The notes beneath the pieces are model-generated. The model worked only from the letters and a program-made list of their open reading frames with translations, was not told the origin of the DNA and made no database searches. Below are positions 54,215 through 64,000 of a stretch of DNA of 64,000 bases, piece after piece. Source of the DNA: Leptodontidium sp. MPI-SDFR-AT-0119 (lineage: Eukaryota > Ascomycota > Leotiomycetes > Helotiales > Leptodontidiaceae). How positions within the stretch are numbered: position 1 is the stretch's first letter; the number at the start of each line of letters is the position of its first letter. The position numbers were made by a program, and so were the translations under genes. Where the stretch lies: contig JAHLEZ010000028.1 of assembly GCA_020726505.1 (NCBI GenBank), positions 434,001-498,000 on the forward strand. The letters run 5' to 3'.

Positions 54215-56430
54215 GGTGGCTGTCTGTCTGTCAGGTACAGGAAGGGTATTCCAGTACAGTACAGTACAAATGGGCAAAACCAATGCAAACAAAGGCTTCG
54301 ATGAGTGAGTGAGGCCTTTCGAGAAGGTTTCTGCGCTGGATCCTAACAAGAAGAGCTAAATGCACATGGGGGAATTGAAACCTTTATAAGAGATCGACGG
54401 GCGTTCCTCTTGGGTCGTCCATCTCCTCTGTTCTCCTCCCATATCTATCTACCTGGGTAGGTATCTACTGCACTCCACCTTACAGCCACCAACCCACTTC
54501 CTACCTACCTTAATGTACCTAGCTAGGGCAGGTAGAGAACCTTCTTTCCAGCCTTGTCATGCTATGAATGCCCTGTCTCTTCCATTCCAGCCAGCAGGAA
54601 CGATTAACTGAGACCAGAAGACCAGACCCAATGACGCGGGATGCATGCTCAGAAGCCCGCCCTGCATTCACCGAGTGCGTGCCCAGGTGGTGGTGTTCCT
54701 GGCCTATCTCAGCCTATCACAGCCTATCCTGAGTCCTCCCTTGCCCTGTACAGAAGGTCCAAGACATGTTCTCGAAGGCAAAGAACTCAGTCACTAGTAG
54801 GTGGCCAACCCAACCCTCCACAAGCTCTCCCCGCCAACTGCAAAGGGAAGGAAGCAAGCCCTTGGCATGCTGGCGTACCTGGAGCCCAGGCTGCCTAGGT
54901 AGCTTTCCTAGGTAGTTCTAGGGACATGACATGCCTTGGGCGTCCTGTAGCTAACTGGACCTCGGGAGGCGAGGGGAGGCCTGCACTACACTGCAACTTG
55001 CAAATCTCCCCAATTCTACTGGAAAGACCGAACAATACAGTACTAAGGCAGATACCAGGGATTGACAATACTGCAGTGAGTGAACTGAACTGCATCCAGT
55101 GCAGAAAGTGCGTCGAGTGATACCAACTGCCCAGCCTGGCCCTGCATGCAATGCGTGCGCCCAGAGAACAGGTCCTGTGCTCTACATGCTCCGTACAGTA
55201 CAATCATCAGCATTCAGCATTCAGGGTTCAGGGTTGGCTGGCTGGCTGGCCCACTAACTTCGTAAAGCAATAAGTGACTGAAGAGCTCGGGAAGTCAATT
55301 AACTGGTTCTTCATCGAGGCCAAGAGAATGCTTCATGCCGATTAGGAAGGAGAGAACCAGCATCACAAAAGTATCTATTGCTTTTCCATGCTGGCCAAGA
55401 GATCAGGATGTCTTGGTATCAACACTTGGCAAAGAGCTGGCGATAAGCCTTATCGTGTCAGCATCAGCCTCGGGGTCGGTGGAATGAGATAGGATGAATA
55501 AGTAAGGTGTATTTGTTATGCGGAATTTGGAATTGCTTATTTCCCTTCTTCTTATTGTTTACCTTACTCCTTGTGTTGTCCGTGCAATCTCGGTGGTCGG
55601 CTAACTTGTTTACAGTGCGGCAGTACTGAGTGCAGTCCGAGTCTCAGTAGTGAGGGGTATTCGTACCCAGCCTGCCACTACTCTACGTCTCCGCTTGGCA
55701 CTCTGTTCAATCCAAACCCCACTGTTGATTTGAATTGAGTTCGTTATCTTTCGTATTTTGAATTTACATAATCTGCTACTAATTGCTTTGATGCTCGTAT
55801 GTGCAAAACTTTCCGGATTGCCTTTCTTCTCTTCTAAGCCGAAGGAGGGGAGCTACAAGAATGCTCTCCTGAGAGATGATCAGTGGACAATTGAGGGACC
55901 ATTCACTAGTTAAACGGTTGAGTGTCAAGAAACGATCTTAAAATCACTCGCGGGTAGTTCTGTGGGAATGAAATGCGACAAAAGTTGAAGGTATTCGCTG
56001 CTTAGATGCTTTTGTGGTAGAGATCCTCACTGCTTCTGATTTTGTTGTTCACCACACCATATTGTCGTTCTGTTTCAATCTTGTCTGAATAATTTCGCAC
56101 ATTTCTTGGTTTGAAACATCAAGAGCCGTACTTTGAGAAAGAGCAAGACGAAATGAAACCCCAGCTTGCTTCTCATCCAGAAAGCACGGAAGAGCCATTG
56201 CCTTCGTTTGTTTTTCGTCGCGCTCATCAACCGTCCCTTGCCCGACAGGGGAAACAGCGTGGAATTGACTACGGATCGTATTTTTGAAGCCGAAACATCT
56301 TAGGTACCTTCGTTCCATCTTCCGCCCATTCAACAACAACTACTTTCTAATTGCCTCTGCCTTAAAACATCAAATCCTCTGTTTGTGGCGGTGATTGGCC
56401 TGGACTGTCCTTCAGCTGCTTGCTTACAGC
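54215..56430. other. Long intergenic region with simple repeats
   Basis: 2.2 kb upstream of the LVIVD gene and up to the transposon. Simple repeats: AGCCTATC x3 at about 54707-54731, CAGTACAGTACAGTAC near 54252-54267, CATTCAG and GGCT runs near 55208-55248, and many TACCTAGG words near 54450-54540 and 54890-54915. No frame with domain support. Confidence 0.5.
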
Positions 56431-56480
56431 AATGTCCATAACTAGCTTTAATCCGGATTTTTAGCGAGCCTTACCAAAAG
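56431..56480 (+). repeat. Left terminal inverted repeat
   Basis: Starts AATGTCCATAACTAGCTT and continues with AATCCGGATTTTTAGCGAGC. Compared with the right end, differences seen are mostly T/C, as expected if only C to T changes occurred. Confidence 0.9.
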
Positions 56481-56585
56481 TTGAATTCCCCCCCGTATCT
56501 TAGCCCCCTCACTTTACAACTACCTCTAATAACTCCACGAATTCTTGTTCAAACACAATAAAATTTTCAGAATATTAAGGTTAAT

Positions 56586-58405
56586 ATGCCTCGAGCCTCT
56601 CGGTTAAAGCGTTTATAAGGTCTGGCGCTAGATATAAATGAAATTAGTAAACGGGCGCGTAAACTTAACACTAACTCGTTAGAGGCATTTACTAGGTCCT
56701 AGGAGCCCATTTCCCGCAAATCTAAGGGCAGGAAGCGTGCTAGGGCCTCTACTATTAAAGAAGAGGATGTGGAGGATACTATAAAAGTAAACGATTATAT
56801 AAAAGAACCGGTAGAAGACGCTACAAAAGAGGAGCCCTTAATACTTAATCCTCGGAAAGGCAAGGACAGGACGGATGTTACTATTGAACTCTCTAGCGTA
56901 GTTTCAACGCCTTCCAAGTTACTTCATCGAAAGAAATAAGTTCTAGCCTTTAATTTAATAGACAATTATGGCCCTAAACTCACAATTAGGTTTATTGTTA
57001 TCGTTTTAATCAATAGTCGGGCGAAGAACTTATTCTTGTTTTACGAAGACATTAATTCCCGAGATCGACTACTATTTGTAGCTATAGGAGCGTTAGTATA
57101 TAAGAAAAGAGTGGAAGGATAAGCTAATACAAGAGGATTGAAAGGTGTAGATAAGCCGGAGCCAGGATTATAGGTTGTTACTTTAGGAGATCTAAAGAAA
57201 TAAGGGATTTACACGGAATTAATAAATAAGAATAATCTACGGGATTTCTATGTGTTTCTACGTTAATAGAACTATTTTAGGGCCAAATGGACATCTATTG
57301 TTTCTATAGATACCTTGTATAAGACGTACGACAGAGATATAACCCCCGAGCCTACTTTTTTAACTAAAGATAAAGGCAAAGAGAAAGTACGACTAGAGAC
57401 TATATAGAAAGTTAGTATACGTTAACCCTTTAGTGACAATATAGTTAATTTAGATAAAGAAGATAACGACGATTTAGTAATTATTTCTCTTATAGAGAAG
57501 TTATTAAATATTATAATAAGGAAATTATTATAAAAGAAGAGGTTATTAGAAGAGAAGGAAACCGGGCTTAAATTACTATAGAAAACGGTCTTTAATTTAA
57601 ATTATTGTACCGACTCACGTTATAGTAATAAAAGAGGTTGTTACTACGTACTAAAGTCGACTAGTACTCACTATATTATATTACTATTAGAGCAAGAAGA
57701 GTGGGCTATAGTTATTAAATTAAAGATCCCTGGAGTTAATTTCTATACTCTACTTACTATATAAATTGCCAGATTTCAAGACGGCGAGTCAGTAATATAA
57801 ATGAGATTATTAGGAAACCGTAAGGTTAATTAAAAGAAGGAGGAGAACGTACTAAAGAAAGATATAATAGAGTCAGGTCTAGTGTACTTTCACGTTAATA
57901 TGCTTACTACGACTCCGGCTCCCCTTACCTAACCGTAATCACTAGTATATACACCCCCCCCCTCCTCCTAGTTACTAGTAATATAGTTTATTTAGGCTTT
58001 AATTTATTAAAGGCATGCCCGTTAGTCCTTCTTTTATAGGGGCTATTATATAAAACCTCGCTCTTAATAATATGCGAAATATTACTCTACCTTCCTTACC
58101 TTTACGACTAGGGCTAATAGGAGGGAACGAGATATTAGCCTTTCGCGACTTTCTCTTGAGGTTAGAGACTTTCCTTACACGTAGGCTATTAATTTAATTT
58201 GCGTTTGACTTATTTGACGACGTAAATATATTATTTATTAATTAATTACATAACAAAGAGTTAATTACGTCTTGTAGTATTAAAGTTGGCACTACTAACT
58301 TGATTTCAAAGCACGTTTCTAAATTCAAGCTTGAATTTAAGGAGAGACAGAAAGTAGAGACAGAGGCCGCTGTAGCTTTATTAGATTTCCCTAATAAGTA
58401 GTGCC
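56586..58405 (+). pseudogene. Unrecognised transposon-borne reading frame, decayed
   Basis: From ATG at 56586 (MPRASRLKRL) a single frame reads protein-like sequence through many TAA/TAG stops at least to about 57930 and again near 58250-58405 (SKHVSKFKLEFKERQKVETE). It begins basic, then has an acidic Lys/Glu segment (EDVEDTIKVNDYIKEPVED), and later segments such as NYGPKLTIRFIVIVLINSRA. Stops sit where Gln is plausible. I recognise no domain: it may be a second element-encoded protein or a captured host gene. Confidence 0.6.
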
Positions 58406-58639
58406 AGTGATATGCGTCGTCAAATAGAGGGTCCAAGTGCGGGGTCAAGTGAGGAACTAAATGATGATTTTTTCGACGAATACTAAATTAATTTAAATAA
58501 GATAAAGTGTATACGTATTCTTAACACCTAAATACTTAATATCCGCGTTATTTTAGTCGTATTTATATGTATTTGTTAGTATAATTAAACATCTAAAGCT
58601 ATCTGACATTAATTCGCTTAAGTTCGTATCCTCGCTTTC

Positions 58640-59806
58640 GTATCCTCATTCTTAATAGTCATTACTAACTACATTTTTAAAGAGAGCCTATAATACTTTT
58701 GCTATAGATTTAAGTGTAATAGTTTTATACTTCCTTAATACCTGCGTTCCTAAAATACGCACGTGTTCTGCGGGTAGTATCAAGGCTTAAACCTGACTTA
58801 ATATATACTTATTCTAGGAAATCTTAATAATCTATATATTTATGCCTCTCCTTACGATAATAGCGACGAATATATGCCTTTAAGTCTCTAAAGCTCTCTT
58901 TAATTAAGTTAAAATCAAGAGAATATAAAGGTAAGAAAAGTAATAAGACCTCTCTTCTATTAAACTGTACTTAAATCTCATCGATATTAAAATAATAGAT
59001 TAAGGCGTTATTAAGGACTACCACTAATTTAGAGGCAAGATATACGTTATATAATAGTAATAAGTCGTTAATTATGAAATCTATAAACATGTCGCCTGTG
59101 TAAGTGCCTATAAAAGTTATAAAAGTGATGTAGCCGTTTACGGTATATGCAAGGAGTATAGATACCCGTTCTTTACTTTGTAACTACCTCTTAACTACTG
59201 CTCTTACTCTTGAATAAGACTAGTTATATTAACGATCTCTAGTCCTATCGTCGCTCTTAGATTCGTCTATATAAACGATTTAGTCCGCTGTGTATTATTG
59301 TAGTCGATATGCCTATTCTAAGCGTAATTCCTGGTTTTATTAAGCGGCGACGACCTTTAACTTCTTCTAAGTAATCTTGATTCTTGCTAATATTCGTTGT
59401 ATAGTGGTTTTAGTTATATTAACGTTAAATGCGTCCTTTAGAAAGTCTGTAATCTCGTCTTAGTATATTTATAGTCTCTTGTCCAAAAGTAGCTTAATTG
59501 ACTACTTTATTTTTATAGAAATAATCTTCGCGGGACCCCTAGATCGTGGTAAAACAAGCAGATTATACTCTAATCGTAGTTTATAATGATATACTGTTCG
59601 TTTAGTCGTCTTATATATATTAGCGATTAATTGTAGGTAGGCTCAGTCGAGTATAACATCGGGGTCCCGAAGAGCATCTTTAATACGCGCCACCACGTTT
59701 ATATTTAAACGAGGAGCTATTAGAGCAACCTACAAATTAGTTCGTTAGAAAGCGTAACTATTAAGCTTTAATTTGAGCTACTTACGACGTTGTTCTGACA
59801 ATATTT
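58640..59806 (-). pseudogene. Tc1/mariner DDE_3-type transposase, decayed
   Basis: One minus-strand frame shows the whole enzyme with about twenty TAA/TAG/TGA stops and no indel. An N-terminal helix-turn-helix region (QLIANIYKTTKRTVYHYKLR, then FLKDAFNVNITKTTIQRILA) precedes the DDE core. The first Asp is in VYIDES (about 59260). GYITFITFIGTYTGDMFIDF follows. The second acidic site reads VVVLNNA where D-N is expected, and the third reads LDFNLIKESF where N-P-I-E-E-S-F is expected. Both D to N and E to K are G to A changes after T, the complementary RIP signature. Hence it cannot be active. FLPLYSLDFN is the typical LPPYSPDFN block. Confidence 0.85.
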
Positions 59807-59864
59807 AGTAGTACTGTGTGAGGGGGCGCCGATATGAGAGATAGCGGGAGGGGGGCCGACGCGA

Positions 59865-59914
59865 CTTTTCGTGAGGCTCGCTAAAAATCCGGATTGAAGC
59901 TAGTTATGGACATT
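59865..59914 (-). repeat. Right terminal inverted repeat
   Basis: Reverse complement of the left end: ends ...AAGCTAGTTATGGACATT. It keeps C at positions where the left arm has T (for example in AGCTTC vs AGCTTT and GCCTCAC vs GCCTTAC). Confidence 0.9.
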
Positions 59915-60025
59915 ACTGTACTTATGCATCATGTGCCCCACCGTTCGTTATCCTTCGTATTTTAACTTCGCAATACTGGACTTCCTTGCCCCCCAATTCA
60001 TCGAATCCACCGCCAGGTATCTATC

Positions 60026-62239
60026 ATGAGCCGCCAAGAACCATCTTCTCACTCCTGCCGCATCTGTCAACGGCTCGTCATCGACTTCGGAGAGAAAGAT
60101 GACGCCTGGGTTGAGAGAACTCTTGCTCTTCGATATGACCCCAATCCAAGCGAGAAAGCAAAGCAAGGCCGCCAGAAATTCTGTGACATTATGGCACTAA
60201 GAAACCCGTCTCGAATACACCCTCTCTATATTCCTCCCGAAGATATTATATTCGATTTTTCAATGGGGGAGGTACGAGAAGAAGCCAACGACGGTTGCCT
60301 GCTTCTTCAGCATTTGAAAAGATTGTACACCTACCCCGCAGACAATACACTCCTTGCCTGCGAAAAGCAGAATTCGACGTTTATTGTCTTCAAAATCGAA
60401 GCAGGAATTGCTAAAAAAAGAGTAAGGATACCTGGGCAGGCTCAAAGGAGTCTTCAAATGAGATACAACTGCAACCTACCTGGCGCTTGTTTCGATGCCC
60501 TTGTCGCTGCTGGTGACGTTTGGCCGTCCGTTCAAAGCATGCAAAATCACTAACATTCTTAGATACAAGAGCATCTCGGGATTTTTCCTCTCGACCGTTC
60601 AATATCACACCATCATCTGAGGGCAGCATGGTTTTGATGAAGGGATGGCTACAAAATTGCCTTATTAACTATCCTACCTGTCAGCATCTAAGTTCAAACT
60701 TCCTCCCCACGAGGCTGATCAGTATACCTCAACCGCATGGGAATCAAGAGACAGTGTATTTGCGGAACACAAAGGACCAGAAGGCTGTGCCATACGCGGC
60801 TTTGAGCTACTGCTGGGGTCAACAGGGGCAAGTAACCACCTCAGGCGTGAATCTCCAAAGCCACCTAGATGGCATCGTCGTCAAGTCTCTACCTCAAACA
60901 ATACAAGATGCCATCGAAATCGCTCGCAATTTGGCAATACCAAACCTTTGGATTGACTCTCTGTGCATCATTCAAGACGACCCGATAGACAAAGCTACTG
61001 AAATTGCTCAAATGCCACTCGTCTACAGCCAGGCCATGTTAACCATAGCTGCTTCCCGATCAAGCAATGTCCACGAGGGCTGTCTCGGAGACAGATTTGA
61101 TCTCCCTTACCTGGCTCAAATCCAACTGCAATATCGGTGTTTAGATGGAACCCACGAAACAGTCACCATCTTCCCCCGTTTTGACGGGGATTCCTCATTC
61201 ACCGAGCCTCTTGATGAAAGAGCATGGGCCTTGCAGGAACGATTTCTATCCTCCCGCCTATTAGAATTCGGAAGTCTCCAGACGCGCTGGATGTGCCAGC
61301 TTAAAGCGAACTATATCTCAGCCGATGGATTCAGAAGTATTCTGGACGAGAGCTATGATAAACTTGACCATCTCTCACGAACTACGCTTTGCCTACTGAG
61401 AGGTGACAAAATCACGTCTACAAAACCAACCGAAGAGTTTCCCACTGTTCCGTACGAGCTCTGGAGAAAGCTTGTGGAGAGATACTGCGACCGCGGGCTG
61501 ACGCTGAAATCGGACAGATTGCCCGCCATCTCTGGCCTCGCAACTCGCTTTGCCGATCTGTTCCTCGACGACCAGTACTGCGCGGGAATATGGAAATCTC
61601 GCCTCCCACGCGATCTGCTGTGGTACATTGACCCTCCTTACAATCCCGATAGCCCTGACGGCATAGGTGAGCCCTCCCAAGGACCTTCTTGGTCGTGGGG
61701 TAGCGCTTCTGGTACCTTGGCTTTTGGGGGAAACGATGTCTCAAGATTCAGCATTCGACATCGTTGACTGCCATACTGAAACGGTGGAGGGCGGAGGTCT
61801 GTACGGTGCAGTGACTGCAGGGACTTTGACCGTGAGCGGTCGTCTTCAAAACGCCACGTGGTACTGGGATGCCGTGCAAGAGGACCTATGGCACAAAGCC
61901 GTTCTCCTTATCGAACGAGGCGTAGACGGCAACTATCTCGTTGAAATACTTCCATCCAGCGTGAGAATCGATTACCCATATATTGAGGTGGAAAATAACC
62001 ATGCTCCGGCCCCGGTGACTCTGTTGACGATCCAGTCAAGCAGCTTTGGAAAATCAGGACTTGTCCTCCAACTCAGATCTGGTGGGGAGTACTCCAGGCT
62101 AGGCATCTTTAGTTGCAGCAAGTATTATTTCGCTGGACCGGGTCCTGATGATACATCTTCGGGCGGGGAGTCAGATGAGTATAAAACTTATGCTGAGTGG
62201 TTTGAGAGCGGAGTGGTGAAAACCATTACTATTGTCTAG
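60026..62239 (+). CDS. HET-domain protein with one apparent frameshift
   Basis: A second HET protein. Exon 1 60026-60512, intron 60513-60562 (branch CACTAAC), exon 2 from 60563. The start MSRQEPSSHSCRICQRLVID has the Cys pair common at HET N-termini. Domain: MKGWLQNCLINYPTCQHLSS, YAALSYCWGQQ, LWIDSLCIIQDD and LDERAWALQERFLSSRLLEF (D-E-R-x-W-x-x-Q-E), then the C-terminal GPSWSWGSASG. Just after this, at the G5 tract 61726-61730, the frame changes: the continuation (SQDSAFDIVDCHTE, GAVTAGTLTVSGRL, LLIERGVDGNYLVEIL), typical of HET C-termini, lies one base off and ends at 62239. Removing one G restores it. It may be a sequencing or assembly error or a real inactivating insertion; if real the protein stops at 61767. 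It starts 112 bases from the transposon end. Confidence 0.8.
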
Positions 62240-63158
62240 TTAGTACTAGTACGGTTCCTGCTGAGATGCTCTCGAATTTTGTCTAGATGCACGTCAATGT
62301 TGGTTTTGAAATGGATTCAACCATGAGAGGCTCTCTGTGGGATTGATCTAGTTGTTTGTGGCAGTTATTCGAGCGCATATTTATTTCTCGACAACTGGAG
62401 TGGGTTGTTGACAATTTCTCACATGTTTTCACTTGTTCTCGCTTGGGCTCGAAATAGCGGGGTAGCGGGGTAAACATTATCTCTCAACTTCGCTATTTGT
62501 TCGTGATTTCCACGACACTAAGTAGAGTTGGAGAGGCAATTCTCAGTCATCTTGTTGCCTTATCTATCCTGAGCTAGCTAACCCGTTCCATTTCGTTGTT
62601 GCCTTTATCAAACTTCAGTCGTCTAATGATTTAGTCTTCCGACCTTGATGGTCCCTCCCCCAGCCCTTGACTTCCAATTTCGCATGCATCAAGGCACTTT
62701 GAGAGATCTTAGAAAACAAACAGCTTGCCACAGTATCATCTCCTCCTATCATTCAATCGTCCACTGCGGGAATTGTTACTTCAGACGCCCCGCCTCCGTA
62801 GTAGGTCTGCACCAGCTGGCGAGGATTAAGGGACAAGCTAGCTTCGCGGCCTGCACTTGTCAGCTTCGATGGTGGCTGGTGCTTTGCCTGCAGTATTCGC
62901 TATTTTAACACAGATACTATCGGTAGTAAATCCGACATGCGATACACCTACCCGGTGACCAAAACCTAACTTAGCCTGTAACATTATTCTAAATAAGCGC
63001 CATATTTCAGTATACCAAAGACTAAGCGAACCCGCGAGACTAGTAACTTTTGAACATTGCGCCTGGAATAACCAAGAAGAAACCAAATCCACACGTGTTT
63101 GTCTGCCGTTGTCCCCACATCCTTCTGTCTCCATTCATGCGCAATTTCTGCCTTTATG
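62240..63158. other. Intergenic between convergent genes
   Basis: No supported gene; small frames only. The stretch 62330-62480 has GTTG-rich sequence without evident structure. Confidence 0.45.
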
Positions 63159-64000
63159 TCACAATGTTTCCTCGCTTCCTCTCTCTCGCTTCAAATCTTT
63201 CACCCTCTGTTGTAATCCTGCTATCTGCTCCTCCAAAAGCTGTATTTCCACCCCAGAGTCTCCATATTCGTTGGCAATATCCTCTTCCGGATTCTCTTTG
63301 CTCCGTTCCTCGGCCTGATTTACTACCGTTGCCTCACTACTTCCCTCTGCTCCATCCACATCCCCGCCGTCTTCCTTGTGTATCTCTTCATGGTCATCCG
63401 CTCCTTTCTCGCCTTCAGCTAGGTCTTTCTTGGTTTTCCGCAGCAGTACCTCAGAAATTTCCACCCACCGTTCCCGCACATCCTTAGCAGCATCATTTCT
63501 CCCAACAGCTTTATAGCACCTCTCTAAATTTTCAAGTGCGCAAGCATCCCTCTCATCCTCGATTTCGAATCTCAGGAATTCTTCCAAATAGCCTATCGCA
63601 TGGTGGTAGTTCTCTTTGTCTTCGCAGAATTTGCCCAGGAGCTGCCTCAAATCCTTCCATGTGGTAAATAGGTTTCCCTCTAACTGCCCTCCGTCTTCTG
63701 CCTTCCTTTCTTCGAGTCTATGGTGTAACTCTTCTGCTACCTTCTCTGCCTGATCTGTCATCGTTGGGGAGCTTGGAGCAGACTGTAAGACATAGAGCGT
63801 CAGCCCGAGAAGCTCAAGTGCGTAGTCGCCATTGGGTCCACCGTCCGGCCCCTTCTCCTCTCCTACTATTTTAATCACACTTCGGATATCTTCCACCAAG
63901 GCCTGGGTATCATGAACCGATCTGCCGTCGAGGTATACGACAAAGTCGCCCCAGAGTGAAAGATAAGTGAGATGGAAGGCGCCAAGGCTCTTCTTCACAT
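63159..64000 (-). CDS. TPR/coiled-coil-like protein, C-terminal part only (runs off right edge)
   Basis: The minus-strand frame is open from the window end to a stop at 63159, at least 280 residues; the 5' part lies beyond the window. Helical repeats resembling TPR units occur (ALELLGLTLYVLQS, TTWKDLRQLLGKFCEDKENY, HHAIGYLEEFLRFEIEDERD, ALENLERCYKAVGRNDAAKD), as in tetratricopeptide proteins attached to fungal NLR-like or CHAT-type architectures. After them comes an acidic disordered stretch (EGEKGADDHEEIHKEDGGDV) and a C-terminal coiled coil (IQLLEEQIAGLQQRVKDLKR). I cannot name the full protein. The next base set upstream is needed to see whether a STAND/NB-ARC module precedes it. Confidence 0.65.
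   Translation of the reverse strand, partial: VKKSLGAFHLTYLSLWGDFVVYLDGRSVHDTQALVEDIRSVIKIVGEEKGPDGGPNGDYALELLGLTLYVLQSAPSSPTMTDQAEKVAEELHHRLEERKAEDGGQLEGNLFTTWKDLRQLLGKFCEDKENYHHAIGYLEEFLRFEIEDERDACALENLERCYKAVGRNDAAKDVRERWVEISEVLLRKTKKDLAEGEKGADDHEEIHKEDGGDVDGAEGSSEATVVNQAEERSKENPEEDIANEYGDSGVEIQLLEEQIAGLQQRVKDLKRERGSEETL

Larger units (their letters stand above)
56431..59914. mobile_element. RIP-decayed Tc1/mariner-type DNA transposon, about 3.5 kb
   Basis: Bounded by inverted repeats of about 50 bases (left 56431-56480, right 59865-59914), internally very AT-rich, with TpA in excess and CpA scarce to the eye. It carries two long convergent frames: an unrecognised one on plus (56586-58405) and a DDE transposase on minus (58640-59806). 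Both are riddled with TAA/TAG but, as far as I can read, not frameshifted, which points to substitution-only decay as in repeat-induced point mutation. Flanking dinucleotides are CA on the left and TA on the right; a TA target duplication with one mutated copy is possible but not proven. Confidence 0.85.

Noticed and set aside
61704..61737. 34-base intron GTACCTTGG...CAAG that would restore the HET frame
   Set aside because: Too short for a fungal intron and would remove residues expected in the family; a one-base indel at G5 is simpler.

Overview
The window reads as nuclear DNA of a filamentous ascomycete (Pezizomycotina; a leotiomycete-like fungus is a guess from general style only). Reasons: introns of 45-100 bases with GTRNGT donors and CTRAY branch points, Zn2Cys6 and other fungal-specific regulators, several heterokaryon-incompatibility (HET) and NLR genes, an AA11-type copper monooxygenase, a fungal hyaluronan-synthase-like glycosyltransferase, and point-mutation decay of repeats in the style of RIP (CpA to TpA). 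Most gene models below were assembled by hand from reading frames and splice signals; none is backed by transcripts.

Layout. 1-235: the 5' end of an unrecognised gene. 2011-5562 (-): a SIR2 / NB-ARC / TPR NLR-type gene that keeps one frame but carries five stops, each explicable as a glutamine codon turned into TAA/TAG. 6.5-17.7 kb: housekeeping and general genes (SAS10/UTP3 ribosome biogenesis, a GNAT acetyltransferase, a RING/NFX1 zinc-finger membrane protein, a Zn2Cys6 regulator, a capsule-type glycosyltransferase). 18.1-21.6 kb: decayed or repeat-laden genes, including a HET-like remnant and a gene whose 3' half is an almost pure purine/pyrimidine tract. 22.6-31 kb: an RNA-ligase-like protein, a membrane-anchored AA11-type LPMO, a GT2 glycosyltransferase and 3-ketodihydrosphingosine reductase. 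32-40.4 kb: a fungal regulator, an intact HET gene, an SMP-30-like protein and an EGF plus beta-propeller secreted protein.

42.7-48.2 kb (+): one four-exon gene predicted to encode about 1785 residues, joining an inactive-looking caspase-like domain, a GMC (cholesterol-oxidase-like) flavoenzyme and an alpha/beta hydrolase with Cys in the nucleophile position. 48.6-51.4 kb: an amidase broken in two by an apparent inversion; the N-terminal half lies on the minus strand and the C-terminal half on the plus strand, with a long hairpin between. 51.9-54.2 kb: an 11-exon secreted LVIVD-repeat (choice-of-anchor B) protein.

56431-59914: a 3.5 kb inverted-repeat DNA transposon, strongly decayed by substitutions without visible indels, with a Tc1/mariner DDE transposase on the minus strand and a second unrecognised convergent reading frame on the plus strand. 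A HET gene with one frameshift follows, and the window ends inside a TPR/coiled-coil-type gene. The NLR, HET and transposon loci form the accessory part of the region; the rest looks like ordinary core genome. I saw no rRNA, convincing tRNA, CRISPR array or integrated virus.
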